This document shows positions 13,503 through 27,594 of a DNA stretch of 64,000 nucleotides, piece after piece. The notes beneath the pieces were generated by a model that saw only the letters and a list, made by a program, of their open reading frames with translations, was not told where the DNA came from and made no database searches. The stretch spans positions 5,829,048 through 5,893,047 of the forward strand of contig BROE01000024.1 in NCBI GenBank assembly GCA_036571765.1. Reading direction: 5' to 3'. A program made the translations under genes and the position numbers. Within the stretch, counting starts at the first letter, position 1. Each line of letters opens with the position of its first letter. The DNA is from Plecoglossus altivelis (lineage: Eukaryota > Chordata > Actinopteri > Osmeriformes > Plecoglossidae).

Positions 13503-14524
13503 CTCTTTCTTTAGTATCACTCACTCTGTTTCTGTCTCTCACTGTCTCTCTTTGATGGTGGTGGAGAAGGTCTAGATCAGTTGAGGCAGGGCATACGAAG
13601 AAGAATGAGGAGAGGGAGGGTGTGACAGGACACAGGTGAACGTTTCTCAATCCGCAGAAGCAGCTGCAGTCTCACAAATGTGGCCAAATCGGACTCCTTT
13701 TTACAAATTCACATCCATCTACACCAAGGCTACAGCAGCCCTTCAGCTGCCCCGGGTTACAGCTCTTGGGCTTGGTCTCTCCTCTGTCTCCTGCCAGCCA
13801 CGCGGACACTTACCTCCAACTCCCATGACAACATCTCCTTCAAGGATCTCCTGCCGGGCTGTCTCATGGAAACTCATCGTCCCACCTGCTTGAAGTGTGA
13901 TTCGCCTCCTATCTCTGCCTCTGTACCGCTTTCAACTGGATGTTCCGACGATGTCACCCTCTTCGATCAGGGATCGAGGAAGGCTCGTTGGGCTGGAGAT
14001 AGACACCTAGCTATTACATCATCACTACTGTCGAGAGAAACATGGAGGGGAAGATAGAACCAGTGCTCTCTTTGGTGTCGTTTGGAGTTGTAGCCCTGAC
14101 AGAATAAGGAGGAGGGAGAACACACACACGTGTACACGCGCATACACACACAGGATGATTAAGCTGTTGATGCTCAGTCTCCATTGTGAACTCCCAGCAG
14201 CTTTTCAGATGTTTTTGAATGTGGCGCTAATTTGGCAGCCATGGTGCCCTTTTTATCCTGTCGCAGCTTCTTTTCAATCGTACACAGGGGGGGCATCTCG
14301 GGGTACTAGTGGAGAATCGTGTGAGGTGGAGGACGTGGAGTGGAGATGTATTTGTGTGTGTGTGTGGCGAGGGGTGGGGGGGGGCAGTTAAGAAGCTTTT
14401 AATGACTCTGCACTCCGTTGCAGGAATGACAGGACCAGGGGAGCAGGAAGAGGCAATTACACACAGATACACACACACATATAAACAAGCACACACGCAC
14501 AAATACTGCATAGTAACATAGTAA

Positions 14525-14720
14525 CATCTTTTTTTCAATATCTTTGGTATACGCACACATCTGTCTGGGGGAAAAGAGCCATTAGTTCCTTCAGAAAAAC
14601 GGCTCAATAATTAATGGCAGGCTTCTGCCAAATCACTGAATATTGTGCAGGGAAATGTTGCCGTCCACAAATTGTTTTTCTGTACAAGATGTTCTTGATA
14701 TGTGATTGGCCGTTTACAGT
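14525..14720. promoter_or_regulatory. Candidate conserved non-coding element C
   Basis: Non-repetitive AT-rich stretch with a homeodomain-type AATAATTAATGG (about 14,606), a near-palindromic CAGGCTTCTGCC and ACAAATTG. It ends in ordinary AT-rich DNA. There is no coding frame. The motif density and the contrast with the CA repeats to its left are the only evidence. Confidence 0.3.
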
Positions 14721-14894
14721 ATTGAATTCACAGTATATGACAATAATATAATGCAGTGAATCCTTTCGGCTATCAAGAGCTGCACACTATTTGAGTCAAA
14801 CATTTTGAGTTTGACATTTTACGTTAAACAAAATGCATTATCTAATCAGATTTCTTTCTTCGTATTTAAGGCTTTAGAGTGTATGGAAAGTCAA

Positions 14895-15040
14895 CTGTTT
14901 CCTTACCCACTCTGGCCCATGGACTAATTACATTACAGCAAAAGAGGGCTAGCATTTAATTAATTTGGCACTAGGAAAACTCCATCTCTGTCTGTGTGCC
15001 TTAGATCCAAGGTCCCTGGTAATAAATACCAATGGTAAAT
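14895..15040. promoter_or_regulatory. Candidate conserved non-coding element D
   Basis: Contains ACTAATTACATTAC (about 14,923) and a second homeodomain palindrome, TTTAATTAATTT (about 14,956), with a CTAGCA spacer. Together with element C, about 200 bp to the left, it would form a cluster typical of developmental enhancers. This is an inference from motifs. Confidence 0.3.
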
Positions 15041-16859
15041 CATGTCAAGTTATGGTTTTAGCCTAAAAGCTACTGAGCATATTTCGCTGATGGTATAAAT
15101 CGTTTTTAAGCTTTCCTCTGGCATTTGATTGGCTCTGGACTTTTTTTATCACCTCAACATTCGGACCGATTGATAAGCTGACAGCATTTTAACAAACAAG
15201 TCAGGGAAGCCTGAGGGCTCACATGAATTGCCAGGAAGTTGCTAGATGCAAACCAGCTCCATGCTAAGCCATCTATGGACACATTTCCTGTACAGAGAAG
15301 CAAAAATGCACAAAATGTTCTTCTGTATAAATCAGTCGGTGTCTTATCTGTGTTGTTGTCAATTGGCACGTGTAGATTTGGGATCGATCTAACATTCCTG
15401 TGTGATTTTGTCCAAGCCTGCTGCATATTTCCTTCCCAGGTGAACTTAAGAGAGAGATTGTCTTTTAGCCGACGGCCATTGATGGATTGAGGAAATCCAA
15501 TGTGTGACATAAAAGCAATTGATCCAAGTTTCTAAAAACAAGATTTAGGCCTGTTTCAGGTCTGTTGACATATCTGGACAAAGACCACAGCCATCAAACG
15601 TGTTACATGGATTTTATTCTAACACGTTGTAACATGTTGATACTGTATATTCGTATCTATCATAATGTGCAGCTCTATCTAGTGCGCAGGTCAGTATCTT
15701 CAGTCAAAGTGAAAGTGTATGTTGAACATATACAGGCACTGTGTTTGAGCCGGGCTGCACTGGCTGAAATGTGTGTATGTGTATGTGCCTTAACCCTCTA
15801 ACAGGTAGGATAGCGAGCGAAACTCCTCTACAAGAAACTCACTATTTCTAAAGTCATGACAGCAGTAAACAAATACAACAGTCTATATTATACAGTCTAT
15901 ATACAGTCATATTACAGGAAACAAATGTCTGTCTTGTGACGTTTGACCTTTATCACATAAATGCTGTATAAAAACCCTTCTCTCAAGGTTAGGCATCTTC
16001 TGAAAATGAAGAAAAGAGGATTATCTCCAGTCGGCATTACTAGTTATCACTTTCAATTATGTCTTAGTGGCATTACTATTTAGTTCAATATCATATGCTA
16101 TTATTTCTTCTCACCTAGAATTAGAGACTGTGAAAATTACAAACCAGAGACCTGTCTGCCTTCTTCATGGACTTTAAGTACTGATATTGATGGGAAGGTA
16201 ATAGCAGTCCTCGGCCCAGAATGTAAATAGTATCTCAGTTGGTGTTTACTCTGCTCTCACATGGCATTCTGGAGGAGAACCAGGGCAAAGGCAGGTGAGG
16301 GAGAGGCCTGGGGAGGGATAGCAGGAGGGAATGTGGGATGCTCCTGCATGTTCGTCTTCAGGGGTGTGGACCCTCACTTCCAGCTAAACACTGTAGCTTT
16401 CCAGCCTTTTGATCTGGAGGAACAGTACTGTTCTGCCACCCATGTTGGAAGCATTTTATACAAACGGTATCGCCCAAAGCGTTCTTGTCACAGTGTCACT
16501 TCAGGTTGACAACTCACAAGTAGATGCTAATGACCAATTGAGACTAGACTCCGATTACAAATCAATGCTACAGTTTTTCATTTTAAAGTTTGGATGTACT
16601 TCTTGTTCAACGTTTGTCAATGTGTGTCACAGTGGTAACGTAAAAGGGAGCATTGACAGTCGCATTGCATTTCCAAGTAACATCCATCTATGCCTGCTTC
16701 ATGCAGTCAACTTTAAGCAGAGTGCAGCACAACTACATAACTAGCTAAGTATTTTCTCTGTCCTCTGCACATAGCGTGTAGCTCTGAACCAGCTGATATG
16801 AGAGTGAGATCAAGAGACCTGGCAGAGGTCCACAGTCTGTTCAGCTCCACTCCCCAGCT

Positions 16860-17110
16860 GAGCTCTGAGAGCCAACGAAACGCAGGAGCCTGACAGCGCT
16901 TTTGCTACATCTCCAATCAATCTGACTGCCAGCTTTTCTGTTCACGTTTAAGGAGCTGTTAAATTTGTTTTTATTCCTTTATTTCAGGAAGCTCTCGCTA
17001 CGCAACGTCGCCTGAAACACTTCTCTTGACGCTTATGCCATAAGGTCAAGATACTTCGTATTCATCTGTATCGCCCCTTTGCAATCTACTTCATTTGGGG
17101 AGTAGAGTTG
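16860..17110. promoter_or_regulatory. Candidate conserved non-coding element E
   Basis: About 250 bp of unique sequence with balanced composition, including CCAATCAATCTGACTG (PBX/TALE-like, about 16,912), TTTTTATTCC and AATCTACTTC. It shows no repeats and no coding potential and is bounded on the right by C-run and CA microsatellite DNA. Low-confidence candidate. Confidence 0.25.
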
Positions 17111-17237
17111 ATATCTTTCAATCAGGAGTTTTCTCTCTCTTTGCAATCACACTGTCATTGTTCCCCTTCTGTTGTGGAAAGCACTGACAGAGCTTTGTGA
17201 TGAATCACCTGGCGAGGCCTTTGGGAAAAGACTGCTT

Positions 17238-17282
17238 CAGATCCTTGCCCCCCCCCCCTTACACACACACACACACACACCC
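17238..17282. repeat. C-run plus (CA)n microsatellite
   Basis: A run of about ten C, then TTA and about ten CA units. Confidence 0.9.
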
Positions 17283-20200
17283 TCCAACGTCTTTTTTCAT
17301 AGAGTCGGAAAAAAACAACATTCAATTCTTTTCTCGTGCTCTTTCATGTCTATGGTAGCTTTTCATTGGAACACAGTGTTTTAAAAGTTATTCACTGCAA
17401 CCCCTTCTCTTTTCTTCTCGCTGAGCTCCGCAAAAGCAAATATCTGCCGGGGGTTAGTTCATAAAGGAAGTGCTTTTACTTGCTCAAGGTGCTGACGGCA
17501 AGGCACACTCTGTTATGTTGGAGGCTTAGAAAAACAAAACGTAGCAGGGCTGGACCCGGCCACCAAACGAAGTGGCAGAGGCTTCTAATTGTACACTGAT
17601 TCAAAGAAAAATCCCTCTCGCTCTTTTGTACCTACCATCAAGCCAGTGAAGTGAAAAGACGTCTTTTGCGCCCTTCCACAACTTTCAAACTGTCCTTTTT
17701 TCAATATCAACTTCCAAGAGGGGGTACGGGCGAGAAGGACAAATATAAACTTGCCGGCCTAGCGTGTAAGCACATGATCTGAGGTCCAAGGTGAATGGTT
17801 GCAGAAAAGGCTTGAACGCAACGGTGGGAAGGGGAAGGGGGGGGGGGTAGCAACGTAAGATGGCACTTCTACAGACCTGGCAATGTCTGACTGGATTTAA
17901 AGCACCTTTGCTTCCCTTTGAGCATGAGCACAAAAGCAATTCCAATCATATCCAAGAACCCTAACGGATGGAAACTGTACAGTGTGTTATTTTTGTTGAC
18001 TAATGTGACAGCACATTAGTACAGGCTTTCACAGGTGCTCAACCTAGATGAATCGATTAAACTCCCTCTAAAGTAACGACCATCTAACCGCTGGTTGAAA
18101 ATGTATTCATGGGAGGTCATTCAAAGTGGTCGTTACTGTTGAAAGCCCAAGGATACATTTGAAGTGAGCAGTGGGCAAATCAACAGGAAGTGATGTTGAC
18201 TAGCAACGACACCTGTTAAGGGAGCATTTAGCCAGAAATTACAGGGTTGTAGTCAGCAATGTTACTAAACAGTTGTGCAATGTGTGTTTGTTTGTGATGT
18301 GGGTAACCTATTCCCTTAATTCTAAAGTCAATGTTGACCCTCAAGTGTTGATCCTGAGTTCATAACGTTTGATGGATGATTTTAGAAGTGTAACCATGAA
18401 CAATTGGGCTTACGCTACACAGTATTGGCTTAGAGTTAGGGCTTACTTTAGCTATGGGAGGTCATTTATAGATTCAGCCAGACCGTACCTGCCAGCATCA
18501 ATGTGATCACCCTAACCGCCACCCAAACATAACAAGCTGTCTGATTGACAGGATCAAACCAGGGACAACCTCTGCACCTGACACATTGCAGTTTAGCTTT
18601 AATCTAACTGCTCTAACCTGACCTCCATTTAGACTCAGCTTTCAAACGAGTTGAACTTGCAATTACCTGCTAGTATACTTTCCTGTCTATATTTATCTTA
18701 TAAGAAATTCCTCACCACAAGCTACATTTTTGCCAAATGCCTCAAGGGTTGTTTTTTTATACAACTGTGCAATTATACACTTCATTCCAGAGCAATACAA
18801 TGTAATCATATTGAGTGTGTAAATGCTGTGCATGATGATTTCTGTTGTTTGGGAAGGTAGAATAACCATGCTGGTATAGCAAGGGTGCACAACCAAACCT
18901 AAACAGGATCTAGTCAAGCAGAAGATTGCTTGAGGTTAGGGTGACAAGCTTTCAGAAAAAAATCCCATTTTCTGACCAGAATTTGCTTACCTCTGGATCA
19001 AATTGTAGGTTGTTATTTGTCCTGCAGAGGACAGTGAAAAAAATGGTTAACTTCAAAGTGTTCGGCAGTTTAAGACACATGCTTAGACATGCTAACCTTT
19101 TTATTTTGGTCATTTTTAGATTTTAGAGTTATTGAATAAGGTAATCCATACAATTAGCGCATAGAAATGTACAGACGTACAAGTTGAGGACCTGGACAAA
19201 CCTCAGCTGTCAGGGTTTGGAGGCCTGACACCTGGGCAAACACCGCAGCCCGATGATCTGTCATCAGCTATGGAAACCAGTACAAACCTGGTGGCTTTTG
19301 TAAGCGCACAAAAGAAAATACCTCAAATTAATTTACCACTCCGCATTCATCTTCTGCGAGGGCTTAAGATCTCATCTTGGCTTGCGAAACAGCGAAAGGG
19401 GGCTTCGTTTGAGAACGTCGACTGACGGGTGCAGTGGAACGCTGTTCAGATGGGACACGTCAGCTCTTTTGTTACATGTTTGTATCCTGCTAATTCAGAT
19501 CGTTGGTATACCTGCGTTCTACAGAGCTGTCACTTGGAACTCGGTATATGCGAAGCCTACTCGACTTGTCTGATCTCTTGTGCTGAACCTGTCCACCCGA
19601 AACACCAGGCCTCTTGAGGACATACAAGATAATTGTCCTTCAGCGTTTTTGTTCCACAGTCAACTTCAAACAGGGCGTTCCAAATTTCAGATAATGTTAA
19701 GCTTCGTCGACGATGACTTAAGGCAGTCAACAGTAACATGTTTTTGTGTCTTTAGTGGCTGTCTTTGTGACGCATAGCATAGACCTGAGGTAAACATTGG
19801 CCCGGTCTGGAATGCAAATGATTAATACAGGGATTATGTCCACGAACCAGCAAAGCTTGAGGCAAAATGTGCTCAATAACTGCCAAAAGGACTACTCACA
19901 GACCAGACTTAAAGTTGTATTCCACCCAAAATCCAATCCTAATCCAAAATGTCTGGCCCAGGTGTCTAAAATAATATTTCCTGTCATTGTGGTCAAATTT
20001 GTCATGATCTGAATTTGAAAGTTCACAATCTGATGTCCAACAACAGTGGGAAATGTCATGCAGACAGGACTCGGCCTGCAAAAGAGGATGCATACAAAGA
20101 GAGTGACCTGCTCTCTATTTCCATGGTAACACCTATCGACTAGCCTGCAATCAGAGTGCGGCCGTCAGAGCCAGCTATTCAGACTGTAGGAGGGGGATGA

Positions 20201-23200
20201 GAGACCTTGAGAAGAGCAGAGTGAGATGAAGAGAGGTGCTGTGACAAGGCCTCTGCTTTTCAGCAGTTCATTTTTATGGAACGCCACTCAGACTTGATGA
20301 CACACAAAAGGAACCAATTTTAAAACTCTTTAAACTAGCCCATAATCCACCAATGTTCGCAACGTGACATGAATGTTTGGAGAGAAAAAGGAAGACATGC
20401 TCATGCATTCATGCTGTGGAATTCATTGCCAGTGTTATCTAGCTCACATTCAGATTATTATAATGCATACATTTTGAATTAACCACTTTCAAGAGAGATT
20501 TAAGAGTTGATCTGGATTTGACTGAATGACAGGACAAGTTGACAATGGTAACAAAAAGCATTAGCCAACCCCTGTGACGTTGATATAAGAATCATTCAAC
20601 ATTGCATGGTTTAAACATTTTTTTAATACCTAGAATAAGGTTAGGCCTGTGGTGTTTGCGAAGCCTCAAGCAGAGTATAAATTATTGTTTTACCACATTG
20701 TTGACTGTCTGGTTTGTAAATGTCTATTCACTACTAATAAAGCCCTGAGGGTTGGGGTTACGTCTTTTTAGACCAATAAAAGGAACTTAATTGACACTGT
20801 GTTTTCGATACATAAGGAGAGAGTCAGGGGTGGCAGGACACATGGTCATAAGGATGCCAGTCAACCAATCACACAGCTTGCTTACCCGCTGGTCCTCTTT
20901 TAGTGAGAGGTTAGCCACCAGGGCAGATTAAGCTCTACCCCCCTCCCCAATCATCCCGTAATACCAGCCCGGCTCTACAGAGCCCCATGTAGGGGTCTGC
21001 CTGTTGAATGTGTGGCTTATGGCGGCTAAAGAACTCTCGAGGGGAGAGTCCTGAAGGGATTACTCCCACCTTCTCTCGTGAAGTGGGAAATCACAACAGT
21101 CTTGCGGAGTCTCGGGGACCATGGCAAACACGCAACATCTCCACACACACACAGACACACGCACACACCTAAACACAGGATTCCCTGACCCTCCCAACAC
21201 ACACACACATTGAGGGTTTTTTGACACCCAGGGATAGAGACCTGATGGGGGCCAACTTCACTCTTAGAGAGGGATTAGAGTAAGTCCGAGTGATAATGAA
21301 ATCAAGGACTGAGTAGCTCTTGTAGGATTTGATACAAAAGATGGGCAAATTACTTTGTCTTTTTTACCACAGAAATCCTCTATATACAGAGGGTGAGAAC
21401 TTCTTGGGTAAGTAGACTTGTGAATCCTGCCAGACATACCATTCTATGGCCCCACCTTCACAAGCTCTCTCCATAGCTTGAGCTTTTCACAGTTTGCTAA
21501 GAAGTGACCCGTTGTCAGAGGAGTGGATTTTCTTTTTTGACGTTGATCGTATCGATAACCTGGATACGTTACACAGGATGTTAGCTACATTACATTACCA
21601 CATAGTACTCTCCAAATGATCAGTCTTAATGCAGACCACATCACAGTAAATCTAAAAGATTTAAAATCAGACCTACGGACATGAACCACCATGAAAGGCT
21701 TATTGTATTGTTTTTGACGTGTTGATGCATAATATCGGTCTTGATCGATAAACCTCACTAATGACAATCATGTCTTGATTTATGTTAACTTTGACTGAAT
21801 GTACATTATGCTACTTTACCTTGGGGAACACATTGTCATATTTACCCCAATCCAATGAGTAAGGTTCTTTTTCATTGTATGCACTGGCACGCTCATGATA
21901 AATAGAAATGAAGTTAAGTAAAGTTGGGTAAATGTCCCTTGCAGTCACTCATCCTGAAAAACAAACAGGGTCAGACCATTTCATCATGACCGTATCTGAA
22001 GCTCTGCCTAAAAGACGACGTCAAGTAAAAACTTGAGATATCAGGTGAAACAAGATTCAACAGACGCAGTAGAAGTCAACGAGTACGGCCACAGTTGTAC
22101 TGCTCTTCCTGTCCACATCACCACAGGATGTTTTCCAATCAGTTCTGTTCTAACTTATCATCTATGGGAACCTGTCATACCAAAACACCCTCCTCACGAC
22201 ATCACCTTCTGCACACCATAAACAGCTGTTAGTTGTGAAAAGAGAGATTATTTTTTGTTTGGCAAACACTGATACAATTGCCAAGGCCTTGCTCTTCCTT
22301 AAAGTCCCAGTTCTTCTTGGAAAAAAAGGCGGGGCTTGAAGTGGCAAATCATAATCCCAAAGAAACTGACCTGTGCTCTACACGCAAACACTGGGGGAGA
22401 AATTTAGGTCAAAAGCTAATTATGCGGTCTGGTCTGGCACAGAAGCTTATATCAGAATATTTCACAAGCTCTTCCACAGCACTCCTCTCGCACATGCTCA
22501 GTGAAGAAATGTCATGTGATCGCTCGCACCATTTGTTTGGGTATTAAAACACGTCACCTCGTGAACTTTGGGAGCTACAAAAGGTGGGTACTACCTCTAT
22601 AAGTACTGAAGTGTCAAGCTGTCACGGTACCATTGTAATGGTTCTCTTGATTCAAATGGAGATCACCTGGGAACAAAAGTAGGTTGATTCCACATCCCAT
22701 AGACGGTCTCACAGAGAGACCAGTAATTTAGGGATCAGAAACAAAAAGCCACCCGTTGACAGAGAGCAACAGAATGTGAAAAAAAGAGAAGTCAATACCC
22801 ATCATGCTTTAGTTCAAAGGCAGTATCACCATAGAACACATGAAGTACAATGTCATCACATTAGTATCCATAGAGAGCAATACCGAGATACTATCAACAA
22901 ATCAGGAGCCATTCTTCCACAAAGCTTACTGGTCTTTTGAATATTGTGCACTAGACTGTGTCTTACCTAATCCATAAACAAATTTGTTGTGCCCACCTGA
23001 ATGATGTTCGGAGCCCACTAGGTACACAGAATCCCTGCCATAGCTAACCCCACTGTGGGCTGATGAGTCATTTGCCAGCTGGCATTTGGGGATCGCTGAT
23101 GAAATCCACACTGGAAACGTGTCTACTTTACCCTGCTCTTGATAACGTAATTTCCATTTAAAAGGTCTGTGTCTACCTGGGTTGAAGTTCACATGGGATG

Positions 23201-25498
23201 ACTCTACCATGATAACAGCAGGAGGTTATAATGTCCCTGGAATTCCTGTCCAACTGTGTCAAATTAATGTTTAACATAACGTTGGCTAAAAAACACAAAA
23301 GAGGCTGTTGTGATAGAATATCAGCACTCTTGGTGTACTCAGGTTTCCGTTGCAATCGCTATCAGGGTCTTCAAACGAACAAAGCATTTATGAGGATTCA
23401 AAGTGATTGATGTATAGGTGTGTATGATTACTCTGAGCAGTTTGTCATGAAAACAAATGACTGTGCCTCACTGTAAATGATTAAACTGTTGTGGTGCCTG
23501 TAGATTCAACAGTGAACTGACTGCAGGAAATTCATAGCTGTTCCCAGACCAGCCTACTGTGGCAGACATTCCTTCTTACTGAATGCAACCACGCTACATA
23601 AAGAAATTGCAGTGAAGGCCAACATCTTTACCTTAATATGATCTTGCTATAAGGTATGAGACAATCACTAATGTAATCTATAACATTAAGAAGTGACATA
23701 TTATGAGCTTCCAGGTTATGACATATTGTTAATGTATCTAAAAAGAACAGTTGCATCTGAATACATGTAAATCTGGCATGCGTTCCTCTCATGCCACCCT
23801 ATTGATAAGTAACTACAGAGGGTAGTTTTCAAATGCAGTAATGAAACTGTATTTTTTATCATGTCTGGCATGACAGTGTGTCAGAATTTACTTTCTATTT
23901 GATCTGACAGCAAAGTGATGTTTCCAGCAACATCTTAGTAAAGTGCCCTGAAGAGGAATTCATCTTTTATTTAGCAAATCTTTTTAACCCATAAAAATAC
24001 TGACAAATACAGACTGTCTAAAATATGACCTAGACATGACTTTCTCCTCGCATTTAAATGAATGATACGATCAGGTGACCATTTTCAGGAGTGGAGCTTT
24101 ACACAGAAAAGATGAGCAAGATTTTACTCTACTGTTTTATTTATTGTGCAGCTTTGCACTGACAAAGCAATACAGGCTAATGAAGGTAGATGCCATTAGA
24201 AGACCAACGCTTCTGAATAATTGAATTCCTTTATTTAACCAAGGTAGCACTCCCACCAGGGAGAGTGTTTCTATTTAAAAACCAGCGAGTTTTGAGGCAG
24301 GCCTGAACCAAGGGCTGACTGCATTATAACTTCTTTTAATAGAGCAGTTGTAGACAGACACTTCTATTCTGTCTCTCTTGAAAATCAAAAGCAAACATCT
24401 ACACACATCAATACGGCAAATACTGTAGCCCAGCAACTAACCATCTCAATGCTCTGTCCTGTCTATGGTTAATGTAGCATTAATGTAGCCTTAAATAACA
24501 CGTTATATATATGAAAGTGTATTTATTAAACGAAACTATACACCACAGAGGCACATGCTCTTATTTCTTTTCATTTCAACATCATTTCTTTTCTTGTCAT
24601 TCACTGCTGTAAAGCGGTAGCAACAGAAATGCCGCAGGGGGGAAAAATATCCATGAAAAGGCAATTTCAGACTACCAACAGCTTAACCTGTTATAGTTGA
24701 GGCAGAAATTGTCCACAAGGTACCATTTTCTCTTATCAGGAGTTAGCCCCAGCCCTCGTCAGATCTGGCAATTGCTATAGCAACCGTTGTCTCAAGCTCG
24801 GCATTGAGATATTACTGTAACAATGTGGCGGGGCCAAATGGAAAAGAGCAGAGAGACGAGAGATGAGATGGGGGGGGGGAAAGTCAGCCGTGATGGAGAA
24901 CATAGGGGTTGGTCCCCTTCTGCTCAGGCTGATCTGCAGCAGATACCACTGGGCTTTAGTGATAGATAGGTGGATGGATGGATGGATAGATCTGGATGCT
25001 AGATCTATACATAGATACATAAATAAATATACAGACGTACACTACATAGAATGTATAGAGAAACCATGGGAGGATGTAAGATTGTTTCCCATTTTATTTA
25101 GTGAGGACACCTGCATGATATCTAAGGTACTTTATGTGTGGATGGATCAGTCACTTACTGTAGCTACAGAGAAGGACCAAATTCTACGGTTTCTGAATTG
25201 ATAAGCTGACGGTGCACAGTACTGACAGTATATAAAAAACAGACACTATGCTATAGCTTACTGTTCACTGTACTAGTGAACTTAATAAATATTTAAGGGA
25301 GCCAAACCCTGACCCATAATTATTTCATGTGACACCATACATATGCTGAATATGTAATGATGCAGGTTTTCCAGATGTGACATCACTCACTCAAGGAAAC
25401 CCCTCTTTTCCTTCTTTGTGGAATGATTCAGGAAATTTCCTGTAGCTTTGCCTGGTGATTGAAACGTTTTGAAGACTTTGCAACAGTGTCCTTTTGGC

Positions 25499-25520
25499 GA
25501 TGATGATGATGATGATGATG
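25499..25520. repeat. (GAT)n microsatellite
   Basis: Seven perfect GAT/TGA units. Confidence 0.9.
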
Positions 25521-27400
25521 ACTGTTTGTGTGAGGACGGTGCAATTCTAAGGTGTATTTCTCATGCCATTTCTCTTGAAATCAGCGACATAAATCTGAAA
25601 TATGCATTGGTTTAAGTGGGGAAGGATTAAGCAACTCCGTACAAGTCAAATTGGCATATAATTGGTTGATAAAATAACGAAAATATTATCGGTCAAACAG
25701 AACTCCTTTGACCATCATTGCTCTGATTGAGTAACAAAGACGAAAAAGGGCAGTGAGAAGAAAAAAAAGACAAAACTTTTCAATAACTCAACTAATGTTG
25801 TCGCCTTAGTTCCGACCGCCTGTTGCCGAGGGTCCGTGTGAAATGCCTGGCGTGGACAAAGTAAACTGCTGCCTGTGCCTGTACTCTATTGTCCCAGAAG
25901 CCTCATAAAGGGGTCTCTTCACTGGTCCAGCAAACACACTCTCCAGACTCTTGGCATATCTCTGGAGATCCTCCTTTTGTGTGGGGAAACACATTACTCT
26001 CTCAAGGAGAGGAGCAGGGGAAACAAGGCACAGAAAAGGCTTAAGAAGCCCACCCCAGTCCCAAGCCCACCCCCTTCACCAGTTCAACCCTTCCTTACCT
26101 CCTTGCCAAATGATAATTGGGATTGAAACACGTTTTCTTCCCCGTTGAGGTCTAATTTAGTGAGAAAATTGCAACATGGGCAAATCATGAATAGGGCCCA
26201 GTTCCTCAGTAGAAGAAGTTTTCATCATTGAGGCTGCAGCCAAAAGCTGGGGAAACATGTCATTGTAAATCCAATAGTTCTAAATATATACCCCTCTTAC
26301 CCAAACAACTTCATTTGACAGATAAATAATGAATGATACATTTCTTTCCCACACATGAACAGTGGCTTCCTTTTTAAATAAGACTTAGATGACCAAGGAT
26401 TTAGATGCATGTGTTTCTGCACAAGTGTGTAGTTGAATTTTGTCTATCTGTGTCTGTCCGTCCGTCCGTCTATCTGTCCATCTACCTGTACAGTCCAACA
26501 ACAAAAGCATAATTGAGAAACAACTTCTAAGAATTGTTTCAGACGACCAGAGAGTGCAACATGTTGGTCATTCCAAGCAGAGGTTGAAATGCCTGCAGTT
26601 GGCACAGTAAACAAACCATGGCGCTGACCCTGCCAGCACTAATACTGCATTGTTTTCTTCTACTTCCATGTGGAACAAAATCCAAAGCAGATTAAAATTG
26701 AACAAGGAATGCAAGAAATGCCACACAGCCAGGATAAAGCACAGAACTAACTTTGCCTGCACTCCTGTCTGAATCTTTCACAAGATTCACATATTTATTA
26801 GGAGAACAGAGAGCTACGGGAGAGAGAGAAAAATGGAGAGATGCATAATGTGATGCAATGTAATATACAGTGTATAGTACAGAAATACTATTAGGGTACA
26901 TATTGCTTGGAATGAAAGCCTATTCAAATCTCAACATGAAAAAGTCAACGTAAAAATAAATGCACATGAACGAGTCTCAGAACATCCATAAAACTGATTT
27001 GTTCTTTCAGGACTCACCACTTTGTTGAAAAGATTATTTTATGTCCCTCATAAATATTTGATCTATAATTTAAAATTAAGGAAGGAAAGCTGTGTTGTTA
27101 CCAATGAAAAGTTGAAAAAACTCTTGTGCTTCTGAACTGAATCACAAAAGACAGACATGTCAATTTGAGTGCATTTTACTGTATTTTCTTATCTTAAAAT
27201 AGTGTCTTTGTGGTGTGGGACCATAGGGTTATATCACAAAAGGCCTTGGGTAGGTAGCTTGAGGGTAAGTGTAGACCCAGCACTGTCTGTGGCTACAGTT
27301 TATGGAAAATGCTGAGTAACTCCAGTAAGCATTGTTTTGGGACAGATTTCTGCATTGTGGGAAATGTAGTTGACATCATAACACAGACTTGGAGATTATT

Positions 27401-27405
<5 letters not shown>

Positions 27406-27456
<51 letters not shown>

Positions 27457-27457
27457 G

Positions 27458-27519
<62 letters not shown>

Positions 27520-27520
27520 A

Positions 27521-27592
<72 letters not shown>
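27406..27592. repeat. Compound microsatellite (CT)n(CTAT)n(CTGC)n
   Basis: About 17 CT units, then about 19 CTAT units with one CTGT interruption, then about 18 TGCC units with no interruption. Three adjacent repeat classes share a CT backbone, which suggests successive slippage from one pyrimidine tract. The 102- and 91-residue frames through it are artefacts. Confidence 0.95.

Positions 27593-27594
<2 letters not shown>

Larger units (their letters stand above)
8791..14524. other. Gene desert (no gene seen)
   Basis: Apart from element B and the repeats listed separately, I see only unique non-coding DNA with C-runs (about 8,876-8,890), GT and GA repeats (about 11,200-11,240) and a CT array at 13,444. 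The 166-residue frame at 10,203-10,703 and the 125-residue frame at 13,680-14,057 have no domain, no recognisable similarity and no splice context, and are taken as chance. Confidence 0.55.

Noticed and set aside
13680..14057. 125-codon plus-strand frame
   Set aside because: Ser/Leu/Thr-rich with no domain; overlapping frames on both strands are similarly open because the DNA is locally GC-rich.
18072..18137. 11-bp inverted repeat AGTAACGACCA with a 44-bp loop
   Set aside because: The arms are short and nothing else suggests a functional hairpin or element.
24225..24300. TTTATTTAACC-type sequence similar in feel to fish interspersed-repeat tails
   Set aside because: Too short and undivided to assign to a family; there is no second copy in the window for comparison.
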